Assembly (NCBI RefSeq): GCF_041468085.1 | Contig: NZ_CP121017.1 | Coordinates: 3,781,501 to 3,845,500 of the forward strand | Reading direction: 5' to 3' | DNA length: 64,000 bases | Source of the DNA: Tistrella mobilis | GTDB lineage: Bacteria; Pseudomonadota; Alphaproteobacteria; Tistrellales; Tistrellaceae | Program-made: the position numbers and the translations under genes | The notes under the pieces: model-generated | What the model saw: only the letters and a program-made list of their open reading frames with translations | What the model was told of the DNA's origin: nothing | Databases searched by the model: none | Shown here: one piece after another, positions 57,516-64,000 of the stretch | How the letters are laid out: every line of letters starts with the position of its first letter | How positions within the stretch are numbered: position 1 is the first letter of the stretch

Positions 57516-59741
57516 ATGGCCGGTCGGCGGCGGACGATCATCCTGGTGGCATCCATCGCCGCAGTTGCGGCTCTGGGCGTCGGGATCTGGCGCTACGGCC
57601 CGGTTCTGGCCGTCGACCTGGCGGCAGATGCGCTCACCCGTCGCGGACTCGGACCAGTGACCGTGGCCGATCGCCACTTCGCCGATGGCGCACTGGTTCT
57701 GCAAGACGTGATGCTCGGCCAGCCTGCCGACGGCACATCTCCGGCCTCGGGTGCCCGTGCCCGCCGGGTCACCCTCGCCTTCACACTCGATGCGCTTCTC
57801 GACGGCCGGCTGGCGGACCTCAGGGTCGAGAACCTGACGCTGCGGCTGGTCGACGGGCAGGCCGGGCCCTTCGCGCCGCTTCTGGAGCCGGCCTCCGGCA
57901 CGGACGAGACCCCGCCTGCCCCGCTGACCCTGCCGATCGACATGGCCGCGATCGACGGTATCGACGCAGCCTGGCTCGCAGCCGACGGCACGCCCCTGCT
58001 GCGCTTTCAGGGGAGCGCCAGCGCCGATCGCCTGTCCTCGGATCCGGACCTCACCCTCACCGGCCGCATCGCCTGGTCGGCGGCCGACGGCGCCACCGAC
58101 GCAGCTGCGGATCTGGCCCTTTCTGCCGGCCTGTCACGCGACGACGGCCGCGAACGCATCGAACTCAGCGGCGATGTGGTGCCGGCCGGTGGCGGCCCCG
58201 GCTGGCATGTCGATCGAGACCGGCCGCTCCCGGTCTCATTCACCCTGACCCGCAGCCTGGTCGATGGCGGTGTGCGGATCGACCTCGCCGACTGTCTCGA
58301 CCTGCCGACCCTGACCCTGGACGAGGGGGAGGCCGCGCTTCGCCTGACCGGGGGACGGCTCTGTCCCGTCGAGGGCCAGCCGCTGCTCGACCTGACCGAG
58401 GGCGCCAGATCGGTCCAGGGAGTGCTGGCCGAAGCCCGGGTCGACGGAGACGAAGTGACCGGCCGGCTGCCGACCATCACGCTGGCCGGCGACCCGCTGC
58501 ACGGCCCCCTGCAGATGACCGCGTCGGGCGGGGATCTCCGGCTGCCGGGTGCCGGTCTCACGGTCTCGGAGCTGACGATCGAAGCCGGTATCGAGACGCC
58601 GGATGCGCCGGAGCCGGTGCTCACCATCGGCCGGCTGTCCGCCCGTCTGACGGATATCGCCAGCCCGCTGCGCTTCGCGCCGCTCGACATCGCGCTGTCG
58701 GGCCGGGCGGCCGATCAGGGCATCGAGCTGGCAGGCCAGATGCGCGATCCCCGGCAGCGGGTCCGGGCCGACATCACCCTCTCTCACGACCCCGTCACCG
58801 GGCGCGGCAGTGCGGCGGTCAGGGTGCCCGCCGTCACCTGGGCGCGCGAGCGGCTGCAACCGGCTGACCTGATACCGGCGGCAGGTGGCATCGTCACCGG
58901 GGTCGCCGGCCAGACGGCCGCCACCGCCACGATCCGCTGGGGCGGCGGCCCGCTGCGGCTGCGGCTGGTGGCGAGCCTCGCCGATACCGGCTTCACCGCC
59001 GAGGCGGCGACCGTCTCGGGCCTGACCGGCCAGCTGGTGCTGACGGGCCCCGATCCCTGGGTCACCGACGGGCCGCAGACCCTCGACATCGGCCGGATCG
59101 AGGCGGGGCTGCCCCTGACCGACGGCCGGATGACCGCGATCCTGACCCCCACCACCTTCGACATCGTCAACGCCGAATGGCCCTTCGCCGGCGGCCGCCT
59201 GTCGGTGGAACCGGTGCGGGTGCCGCTGGGCGCGGGCGACCGGCGGGTGATCCTGCGGGCCGAGAACCTGGAGCTGGGCCTGCTCGCCGCCTTTGCGGAA
59301 CAGCCGGCGCTGAATGCCGACGGCCGCATCTCCGGCTTCGTGCCGGTGGTGCTGGGGGACGAGGGCATCCGCATCGACCACGCCGAATTTACGGGCCTGG
59401 CCGGCCGGCTGAGCTGGGCATCGGATACGGCCGAGGCGGCGGCCGGCGGCGCCGGCGAAGGGGCCGATCTGCTGGCGCGTGCGCTGGAAGACTTCCGCAT
59501 GCGGCATCTGCGCCTCACCCTCGACGGTCCGCTGGAAGGCGAGTTGACCGCGGGATTGTCGCTCGCCGGATCGAGCCCGGCGGTGTATGACGGGTATCCG
59601 ATGGAGATCAATCTCGACGTCCGCGGGCCGCTCGCCCAGTTGCTCTCCGTTGAAGGACGGCTGTTCGATTCCGGTGCGGAGGGTTTCGGCCAGTCCCTCG
59701 TGAAAGACCGGTCGCTGATGAAGAGCCGGTCGTCCGAATAG
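57516..59741 (+). CDS. ydbH: YdbH-like AsmA-related intermembrane lipid transport protein
   Basis: A 741-residue protein with one N-terminal membrane helix (about residues 7-27, IILVASIAAVAALGVGIW) and then a long periplasmic region of β-strand character, the build of AsmA-like bridges such as YhdP, TamB and YdbH. The C-terminus YDGYPMEINLDVRGPLAQLL and RLFDSGAEGFGQSLVKDRS fits the YdbH branch. In E. coli these proteins span the periplasm to carry phospholipids to the outer membrane. ynbE and ydbL follow, confirming the assignment by synteny. Confidence 0.88.
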   Translation: MAGRRRTIILVASIAAVAALGVGIWRYGPVLAVDLAADALTRRGLGPVTVADRHFADGALVLQDVMLGQPADGTSPASGARARRVTLAFTLDALLDGRLADLRVENLTLRLVDGQAGPFAPLLEPASGTDETPPAPLTLPIDMAAIDGIDAAWLAADGTPLLRFQGSASADRLSSDPDLTLTGRIAWSAADGATDAAADLALSAGLSRDDGRERIELSGDVVPAGGGPGWHVDRDRPLPVSFTLTRSLVDGGVRIDLADCLDLPTLTLDEGEAALRLTGGRLCPVEGQPLLDLTEGARSVQGVLAEARVDGDEVTGRLPTITLAGDPLHGPLQMTASGGDLRLPGAGLTVSELTIEAGIETPDAPEPVLTIGRLSARLTDIASPLRFAPLDIALSGRAADQGIELAGQMRDPRQRVRADITLSHDPVTGRGSAAVRVPAVTWARERLQPADLIPAAGGIVTGVAGQTAATATIRWGGGPLRLRLVASLADTGFTAEAATVSGLTGQLVLTGPDPWVTDGPQTLDIGRIEAGLPLTDGRMTAILTPTTFDIVNAEWPFAGGRLSVEPVRVPLGAGDRRVILRAENLELGLLAAFAEQPALNADGRISGFVPVVLGDEGIRIDHAEFTGLAGRLSWASDTAEAAAGGAGEGADLLARALEDFRMRHLRLTLDGPLEGELTAGLSLAGSSPAVYDGYPMEINLDVRGPLAQLLSVEGRLFDSGAEGFGQSLVKDRSLMKSRSSE

Positions 59742-59773
59742 CGACCGGAGACCGCAGGCCGGGGAGGACAGGA

Positions 59774-59968
59774 ATGGCCGGACCGATACGTTTGCTGCCG
59801 CTGGCCGGCATGCTGGTGCTGCTGGCGGCCTGCCAGCCGACCGTCAGGGTCGAGGCACCGGAAAAGCCGATCGTCATCAACGTCAACGTCAAGATCGAGC
59901 ATGAGGTCCGGGTCCGGGTTGAGAAGGACATCGAGGATCTGCTCGCCGAAGAGCCGGAGCTGTTCTGA
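59774..59968 (+). CDS. ynbE: YnbE-like outer-membrane lipoprotein
   Basis: A 64-residue lipoprotein. The lipobox is VLLAACQP with Cys 21 as the likely lipidated residue, and the short mature part (EKPIVINVNVKIEHEVRVRV) is the conserved β-strand that in E. coli YnbE extends the groove of YdbH at the outer membrane. It begins 32 bases after ydbH and its stop overlaps the ydbL start (TGATG). Confidence 0.92.
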   Translation: MAGPIRLLPLAGMLVLLAACQPTVRVEAPEKPIVINVNVKIEHEVRVRVEKDIEDLLAEEPELF

Positions 59969-60363
59969 TGCCGACCCTGCCCGCCCGCCGCCGCATCGCC
60001 ACCCGGCTTGCCGCCATTCTGCTGGCCGCCAGCCTGCCCGCCGCGGTGACCATCCTGCCATTGGCCCTGCCCCGTGTCGCCATGGCCCAGGAAACCGGCC
60101 TTGATGCGCTGAAAGCGCAGGGGCTGGTGGGCGAACGCTTCGACGGCTATGTGGGCGCGGTCAAGTCCGGCGTCGATGCGGCAACGCAGCAGGTGATCGA
60201 CCGGATCAACCTGCAGCGCAAGGACCGCTACCGGGCCATCGCCGCCAAGCGCGGCGCCGCACTCTCGGCCGTTGAACGCATTGCCGGCGCACAGGTGATC
60301 GAGCGCGCCCCCTCCGGAACCTGGGTGATGCCGGAAGGCAGCGGCTGGGTGCAGAAGCCCTGA
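59968..60363 (+). CDS. ydbL: YdbL/DUF1318 periplasmic protein
   Basis: A 131-residue exported protein with a signal peptide (RLAAILLAASLPAAVTILPL and following, cleavage near MAQ at about residue 41). The mature part is the DUF1318 type: ALKAQGLVGERFDGYVGAVK, IDRINLQRKDRYRAIAAKRG and WVMPEGSGWVQKP. In E. coli YdbL is a chaperone-like modulator of the YdbH-YnbE bridge. It is the third gene of the set. Confidence 0.92.
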   Translation: MPTLPARRRIATRLAAILLAASLPAAVTILPLALPRVAMAQETGLDALKAQGLVGERFDGYVGAVKSGVDAATQQVIDRINLQRKDRYRAIAAKRGAALSAVERIAGAQVIERAPSGTWVMPEGSGWVQKP

Positions 60364-60472
60364 CCCTGCCCCGGCCGGCGGGAACCTTGCCGGCCCCGGA
60401 CAGACGCGGCAGGATCGGCAGACCCCGGCAGGCCGTCGAACGAGCCTGCGGGCCAACCGGAGGACCCGCCCC

Positions 60473-62122
60473 ATGCTCGACGCTCCCCGTCCGGACGAGA
60501 CCATTGCCGAATGGCGCGCCCGGTTCCGCTGGCAGATCCCGGCGCGGCTGAACATCGCCGCCCAGACCGCGGGTCGCTGGGCGCATGAGGCGCCGGATCG
60601 CACCGCCCTGATCCATGTCGAGGAAGACGGCAGCCGCAAGGTCTTCAGCTTTGCCGAAATCGACCGGCTGGCGGGGCGCCTGGCTGCGGGACTTCTGCAT
60701 CTGGGGGTCGAGCGCGGCGATCGGGTCGGCATCTGCCTGTCGCAGGGGCCCGAGGCCGCGATCGCCCATATGGCGATCTACCGGATCGGCGCCATCGCCC
60801 TGCCGCTCTTCACCCTGTTCGGGCCGGAAGCCCTCGCCTATCGTCTGGCCGACAGCGGCACGCGCGCGGTGATCGTCGATCCGGGCCGGCTGGAGGCATT
60901 GATGTCGGTGCGGGCAGACTGCCCCGAGCTTGCCCGGGTGATCGTAACCGGCCCCGAGCCGGTCCCTGCCGGTACCATCGCCTTCGAGCGGCTGATCCGC
61001 GATGCCACCGGCACGCCGCCCGCGATCCTCGACACCGCGGCCGAGGACCCTGCCGTCATCATCTATACCTCCGGCACCACCGGCAATCCCAAGGGTGCGC
61101 TGCACGCCCACCGGGTGCTGTCGGGCCATCTGCCGGGCGTGCAGATGCCGCATGATTTCCCGCCGCAGCCGGACGATCTGTTCTGGACGCCGGCGGACTG
61201 GGCCTGGATCGGCGGGCTGTTCGACGTTCTGCTGCCGGCCTGGGCCATGGGGATCGGCGTCGTGTCGCAACGGATGCGCAAATTCGATCCCGAGGCGGCC
61301 CTCCGGCTGATGGCGACGGAGCGGGTGCGCAACACCTTCCTGCCACCGACCGCGCTGAAGCTGATGCGCGGCGTGCCCCGCGACCGGGTGCCGGCCGATC
61401 TGGCGCTCCGCTCCGTCGGCAGCGGCGGCGAGAGCCTGGGCTCCGAACTGCTCGACTGGGGCCGCGAGGTCCTGGGCGTGCCGATCAACGAATTCTACGG
61501 CCAGACCGAATGCAATCTGACCGTGTCGTGCAACCAGCGGATCGAGCCGTCGCCCCCCGGCGCCATGGGCCGCGCGGTCCCCGGCCATGAGGTGCTGATC
61601 GTCGACGAGGCCGGCGAGACCCTTCCCGATGGCGAGACCGGCGAGATCGCGGTCAGTGCCCCCGACCCGGTGATGTTCCTGCGCTACTGGAACAACCCCT
61701 CGGCCACGGAGGCCAAGTTCCGCAATGGCCGGCTGCTGACCGGCGATATGGGCCGGCGCGATGCCGACGGCCTGTTCCACTTCATGGGCCGGGCCGACGA
61801 CGTGATCACCAGCGGCGGCTACCGCATCGGCCCGGCCGAGATCGAGGACTGCCTGATCCGCCATCCGGCGGTGGCCATGGCCGCCGTGATCGGCAAACCC
61901 GATCCGGTGCGCACCGAGATCGTGAAGGCTTTCGTGGTCACGGCACCAGGTGTCGAACCGTCGGATGATCTTGCCCGCGCGCTCGGCGCCCATGTCCGTG
62001 ACCGGCTGGCCGCCCATGAATACCCGCGCGAGATCGCCTTCGTTACCGAACTGCCGATGACTGCAACCGGGAAGATCATGCGGCGCGTCCTGAAGCAACG
62101 CGAGGCGACAATAGGCGATTGA
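60473..62122 (+). CDS. AMP-forming acyl-CoA ligase (AcsM/short-medium-chain type)
   Basis: A 549-residue ligase. P-loop motif YTSGTTGNPKGALHAHR (about residues 198-214), A5 NEFYGQTECNLTVSC, hinge GDMGRRDADGLFHFMGRADD and A10 PMTATGKIMRRVLK with the catalytic lysine. The opening WRARFRWQIPARLNIAAQTA resembles acyl-CoA synthetases for medium-chain or aromatic acids (AcsM, benzoate-type). It closes the lipid cluster. The stop codon TGA (62120-62122) overlaps a Fur-box-like sequence belonging to the next gene. Confidence 0.9.
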   Translation: MLDAPRPDETIAEWRARFRWQIPARLNIAAQTAGRWAHEAPDRTALIHVEEDGSRKVFSFAEIDRLAGRLAAGLLHLGVERGDRVGICLSQGPEAAIAHMAIYRIGAIALPLFTLFGPEALAYRLADSGTRAVIVDPGRLEALMSVRADCPELARVIVTGPEPVPAGTIAFERLIRDATGTPPAILDTAAEDPAVIIYTSGTTGNPKGALHAHRVLSGHLPGVQMPHDFPPQPDDLFWTPADWAWIGGLFDVLLPAWAMGIGVVSQRMRKFDPEAALRLMATERVRNTFLPPTALKLMRGVPRDRVPADLALRSVGSGGESLGSELLDWGREVLGVPINEFYGQTECNLTVSCNQRIEPSPPGAMGRAVPGHEVLIVDEAGETLPDGETGEIAVSAPDPVMFLRYWNNPSATEAKFRNGRLLTGDMGRRDADGLFHFMGRADDVITSGGYRIGPAEIEDCLIRHPAVAMAAVIGKPDPVRTEIVKAFVVTAPGVEPSDDLARALGAHVRDRLAAHEYPREIAFVTELPMTATGKIMRRVLKQREATIGD

Positions 62123-62134
62123 CAATCATTCTCA
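62120..62134. promoter_or_regulatory. Fur-box-like site upstream of bfd
   Basis: TGACAATCATTCTCA matches the 7-1-7 Fur consensus TGATAAT-N-ATTATCA with two differences in 14 arm positions. It lies 96 bases before the bfd ATG. In alphaproteobacteria Fur relatives sometimes respond to Mn or are replaced by Irr, so the binder is not certain. Confidence 0.6.
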
Positions 62135-62229
62135 GCATTGCCACTCTATCCATGCGAACGGTTCGCAGTAGCGGCGAAGCACCCCTTCCCGCCGCTGCGA
62201 GCAGCCCCCGGATCGGAGTGCGGCTCAGC

Positions 62230-62439
62230 ATGTATGTCTGCATCTGCAACGGATTGACGGAACGGCGTGTGCGCGAGGCCGCCGCCGGCGCGCGGAGTGT
62301 TTCGGGTGTCTACCGCGCCCTTGGAACCCGCCCGCAATGCGGCAAATGTGTCGACTGTGTGCGTGCGATGCTGCCCGGCTGCGGCGGGGCTGGTGCCGAG
62401 GCTGCGAATGCTGCGGTTCCGGCGTCGATCCGCGCCTGA
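62230..62439 (+). CDS. bfd: Bacterioferritin-associated ferredoxin (Bfd-like, 2Fe-2S)
   Basis: A 69-residue protein. It begins MYVCICNGLTERRVREAA and later has RPQCGKCVDC; cysteines 4, 6, 37 and 40 fit the C-x-C...C-x2-C cluster of Bfd, which passes electrons to bacterioferritin to mobilise iron. ATG 62230 is chosen because it gives exactly the Bfd N-terminus. It is followed by a tandem repeat and bfr, so the pair forms an iron storage and release unit. Confidence 0.93.
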   Translation: MYVCICNGLTERRVREAAAGARSVSGVYRALGTRPQCGKCVDCVRAMLPGCGGAGAEAANAAVPASIRA

Positions 62440-62465
62440 CAGTCAATTTCAGACCCCGGGCACGC

Positions 62466-62515
62466 AGTTGCGACGCAAACTCAAGAAAAGCTCGAAGTTG
62501 CGACGCAAACTCAAG
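62466..62515. repeat. 30-base tandem repeat with inverted repeat TTGCG-A-CGCAA
   Basis: The 20-mer AGTTGCGACGCAAACTCAAG occurs at 62466-62485 and 62496-62515. Each copy contains the palindrome TTGCG-A-CGCAA. The spacing of 30 bases (about three helical turns) puts both on the same DNA face. It lies between bfd and bfr and may be a double operator for an iron regulator. Confidence 0.75.
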
Positions 62516-62651
62516 TAATTCCTCGATTTTTTGAAGATTTTCGACCTGTCCCGACTGGTCGCGGGGCAGAGTTGTGGCTATAGTCTCGTTCAAAGCCGGT
62601 GCGCTTTCCCCGCAGCCGGCAGAGGGTCACGAGAACGAGGACGAGACGGCC

Positions 62652-63134
62652 ATGAAGGGCGATCCGAAGATCATTAAGCATCTCAACACGGTGCTGAAGA
62701 ACGAGCTCACCGCCATCAACCAGTACTTCCTTCATGCCCGGATGCTGAAGGACTGGGGCTATCGCAAGCTCGGTCACGTCGAGTACCACGAGTCGATCGA
62801 CGAGATGAAGCATGCCGATAAGGTGATCGAGCGGATCCTGTTCCTGGAAGGCCTCCCCAACCTTCAGGATCTCGGCAAGCTGCACATCGGCGAGACGGTG
62901 CCGGAGATGCTCCAGGCCGATCTGGATCTGGAGATGAAGGCCGTGGTCGACCTGCGCGTCGCCATCGCCGATTGCGAGACCAAGGCCGACTTCGTGACCC
63001 GCGATCTGCTGCGCGAGATCCTGAAGAGCGAGGAAGAGCATATCGACTGGCTGGAGACCCAGCTGGGTCTGGTCGATCAGCTCGGCCTGCAGAACTACCT
63101 TCAGACGGCCGCCGGCGAGATCGAAGAGCCCTGA
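62652..63134 (+). CDS. bfr: Bacterioferritin
   Basis: A 160-residue haem-containing ferritin that forms a 24-subunit iron store. All known key residues fall at the expected numbers: E18, Y25, E51 and H54 of the ferroxidase centre, and M52, the haem ligand at the subunit interface. ATG 62652 is fixed by this numbering; a longer frame from 62574 would add 26 residues. It stands downstream of the tandem repeat and upstream of three 19-base repeats and a terminator. Confidence 0.97.
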   Translation: MKGDPKIIKHLNTVLKNELTAINQYFLHARMLKDWGYRKLGHVEYHESIDEMKHADKVIERILFLEGLPNLQDLGKLHIGETVPEMLQADLDLEMKAVVDLRVAIADCETKADFVTRDLLREILKSEEEHIDWLETQLGLVDQLGLQNYLQTAAGEIEEP

Positions 63135-63181
63135 TCGGAACCCGACGGCGCCATGCGGGCGAGCGATCGCCGGCAGAGGCC

Positions 63182-63233
63182 ATCGTCAAAAGAAGACGTT
63201 ATCGTCAAAAGAAGACATCTTTGTCAAAAGAAC
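63182..63233 (+). repeat. Three 19-base-spaced repeats of GTCAAAAGAA
   Basis: GTCAAAAGAA begins at 63185, 63204 and 63223, a strict 19-base period. The first two copies extend further (ATCGTCAAAAGAAGAC). They are in the bfr 3' untranslated region right before the terminator. Function unknown; RNA- or DNA-level binding is possible. Confidence 0.8.
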
Positions 63234-63267
63234 GGGCCGGCAGTGAAAACTGCCGGCCCTTCTGTTT
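63234..63267 (+). terminator. Rho-independent terminator of bfr
   Basis: Stem GGGCCGGCAG/CTGCCGGCCC around TGAAAA, followed by TTCTGTTT in the plus direction. Confidence 0.85.
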
Positions 63268-63293
63268 GAACCCTCGCGGAATATCCGACCGGC

Positions 63294-63677
63294 TCATCCC
63301 TTCGGATCGTGCCACGTCCCTTCGTTGACCATGGCGATCGCGCGGTCGGTCTCGGCCTCGATCTCACGCAGGCGCGCCGCGCGACGGTTCAGATCCTCGG
63401 CAATGCCGCCCAGCTTTTCGACATGGCGGGCCAGCTGGCCCCGCTGGTCATCAAGGCGCCGATGCTGATGGTCGAGCGCGCCTCGGGCCGCAGCCAGATC
63501 GGCACCGGCGGCATCGATCGCCGCCAGGGCTCGCGACAGCCTGTCGACGGCGCGCTGACGTCGATCGAACGCCACCACGACCGGCGCCTTCGCCTCTGCG
63601 ACATCCCTGGGCGGCGCCGTTACCCGCCGGCTCCGATGTCGTCCGAATTCAACGATCTTCGCGCCATCCTCCGCCAT
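63294..63677 (-). CDS. Hypothetical coiled-coil protein
   Basis: A 127-residue cytoplasmic protein, charged and almost wholly helical. After a basic start (KIVEFGRHRSRRV) residues about 36-115 carry heptad-like leucines and alanines (RLSRALAAIDAAGADLAAAR, HHRRLDDQRGQL-type segments) that suggest a coiled coil. AAGGGAGG five bases before ATG 63677 decides the start. No family is recognised. It lies next to a chemotaxis receptor on the same strand, about 170 bases downstream, which may or may not matter. Confidence 0.7.
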   Translation of the reverse strand: MAEDGAKIVEFGRHRSRRVTAPPRDVAEAKAPVVVAFDRRQRAVDRLSRALAAIDAAGADLAAARGALDHQHRRLDDQRGQLARHVEKLGGIAEDLNRRAARLREIEAETDRAIAMVNEGTWHDPKG

Positions 63678-63845
63678 CTGGGCCTCCCTTTCCGGTGGAT
63701 CTGCCGGCCCCGGATGCGGAAGGGCCATGTCGAAAGAGGTGGGGCGACGGTCGCATGACGGAAAGGCGTCAATGACGGGAAAGAGGCCGCCGGATGCGCA
63801 CGTCAGACGACATCTGCCCGCCCCACTCCCGGTTCAGCCCCCGGT

Positions 63846-64000
63846 TCAGGCCCGCCGCAAACGGTCCAGGAAGCCGCTCATCGACCCGTCGAGATTGCGC
63901 GAGGCCGCCCCCAGCGCATCTGCGGCATGCCGCACCTGATCCGCGCCGTCCGAGGTGCGCCGGCTGGCGTCGGCGACGTCGGCGATGGATGCCGACACCT
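63846..64000 (-). CDS. Methyl-accepting chemotaxis protein, C-terminal fragment
   Basis: The last 51 codons of a minus-strand gene that continues past the right edge; TGA at 63846-63848. The residues VSASIADVADASRRTSDGAD, then QVRHAADALGAAS and a basic GFLDRLRRA ending, resemble the C-terminal helix of chemotaxis receptors and the end of the receptor at 27964-30117 ([19 protein letters not shown]). The ligand-binding part is outside the window. Confidence 0.75.
   Translation of the reverse strand, partial: VSASIADVADASRRTSDGADQVRHAADALGAASRNLDGSMSGFLDRLRRA

Noticed and set aside
57440-58867. 475-codon plus-strand frame overlapping the start of ydbH
   Set aside because: Product is Arg/Pro/Ala-rich and has no domain; ydbH in the other frame has a membrane anchor and synteny with ynbE-ydbL.
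60206-62125. 639-codon minus-strand frame opposite the acyl-CoA ligase
   Set aside because: Shadow; low-complexity product and no ribosome-binding site.

Overview
The window is GC-rich, densely coded DNA from an alphaproteobacterium, probably a Rhodospirillales-like lineage. The evidence is an alphaproteobacterial RpoH, TRAP and branched-chain-type ABC transporters, phosphotransferase and acyl-CoA dehydrogenase pairs, and small RNAs that look like an alphaproteobacterial family. A Tistrella-like organism is a guess, not a demonstration. I see no insertion sequence, prophage, rRNA or CRISPR array. Genes are cut at both edges: a BMP-type binding protein on the left and a chemotaxis receptor on the right.

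Layout. 1-5343: nucleoside/base ABC importer (BMP protein, double ATPase, two permeases) followed by a cytosine-deaminase-like amidohydrolase. 5460-6151: VapBC-type toxin-antitoxin. 6156-8681: Na+/H+ antiporter fused to a cyclic-nucleotide-binding domain. 8798-10479: an orphan peptide precursor with a duplicated nitrile-hydratase-like leader and a GG site, divergent from a methyltransferase. 10501-15454: TRAP transporter, FCD-type GntR regulator and Ldh_2 dehydrogenase around one palindromic operator. 15445-19479: two small DUF genes, tRNA-Val(GAC), N-formylglutamate amidohydrolase, an acetyltransferase and phenylalanine 4-hydroxylase. 19597-20252: three tandem minus-strand small RNAs, each with its own promoter and terminator. 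20320-31373: lytic transglycosylase, rpoH, a degenerate receiver/Fis regulator, chromate transporter, orphan CoxL-type molybdoenzyme, YqaA-like membrane protein, chemotaxis receptor and quinone reductase. 33860-35698: a compact block of toxin-antitoxin-like genes. 35822-37753: PhoX phosphatase.

The right half is mostly lipid metabolism. A PsrA-like TetR regulator (31430-32158) faces an ACAD10/11-like acyl-CoA dehydrogenase. Further on are an ACAD10-type phosphotransferase, two short-chain dehydrogenases, surE, an acyl-CoA ligase, a MaoC hydratase, a five-gene LivKHMGF-type transporter, a fused enoyl-CoA hydratase/3-hydroxyacyl-CoA dehydrogenase, three more acyl-CoA dehydrogenases, a second 3-hydroxyacyl-CoA dehydrogenase, the ydbH-ynbE-ydbL envelope lipid-transport set and a second acyl-CoA ligase. 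PsrA-type operators (CAAAC-N4-GTTTG-like) recur before several of these, suggesting a local fatty-acid regulon. The window closes with bfd, bfr, a coiled-coil protein and the chemotaxis receptor fragment.

The strongest novelty candidates are the orphan leader-GG peptide gene and the triple small-RNA array. The conserved unpaired stretch of those RNAs is perfectly complementary over 11 nt to the ribosome-binding site of the acyl-CoA ligase at 41863. Assignments rest on reading motifs by eye; no database search was run.
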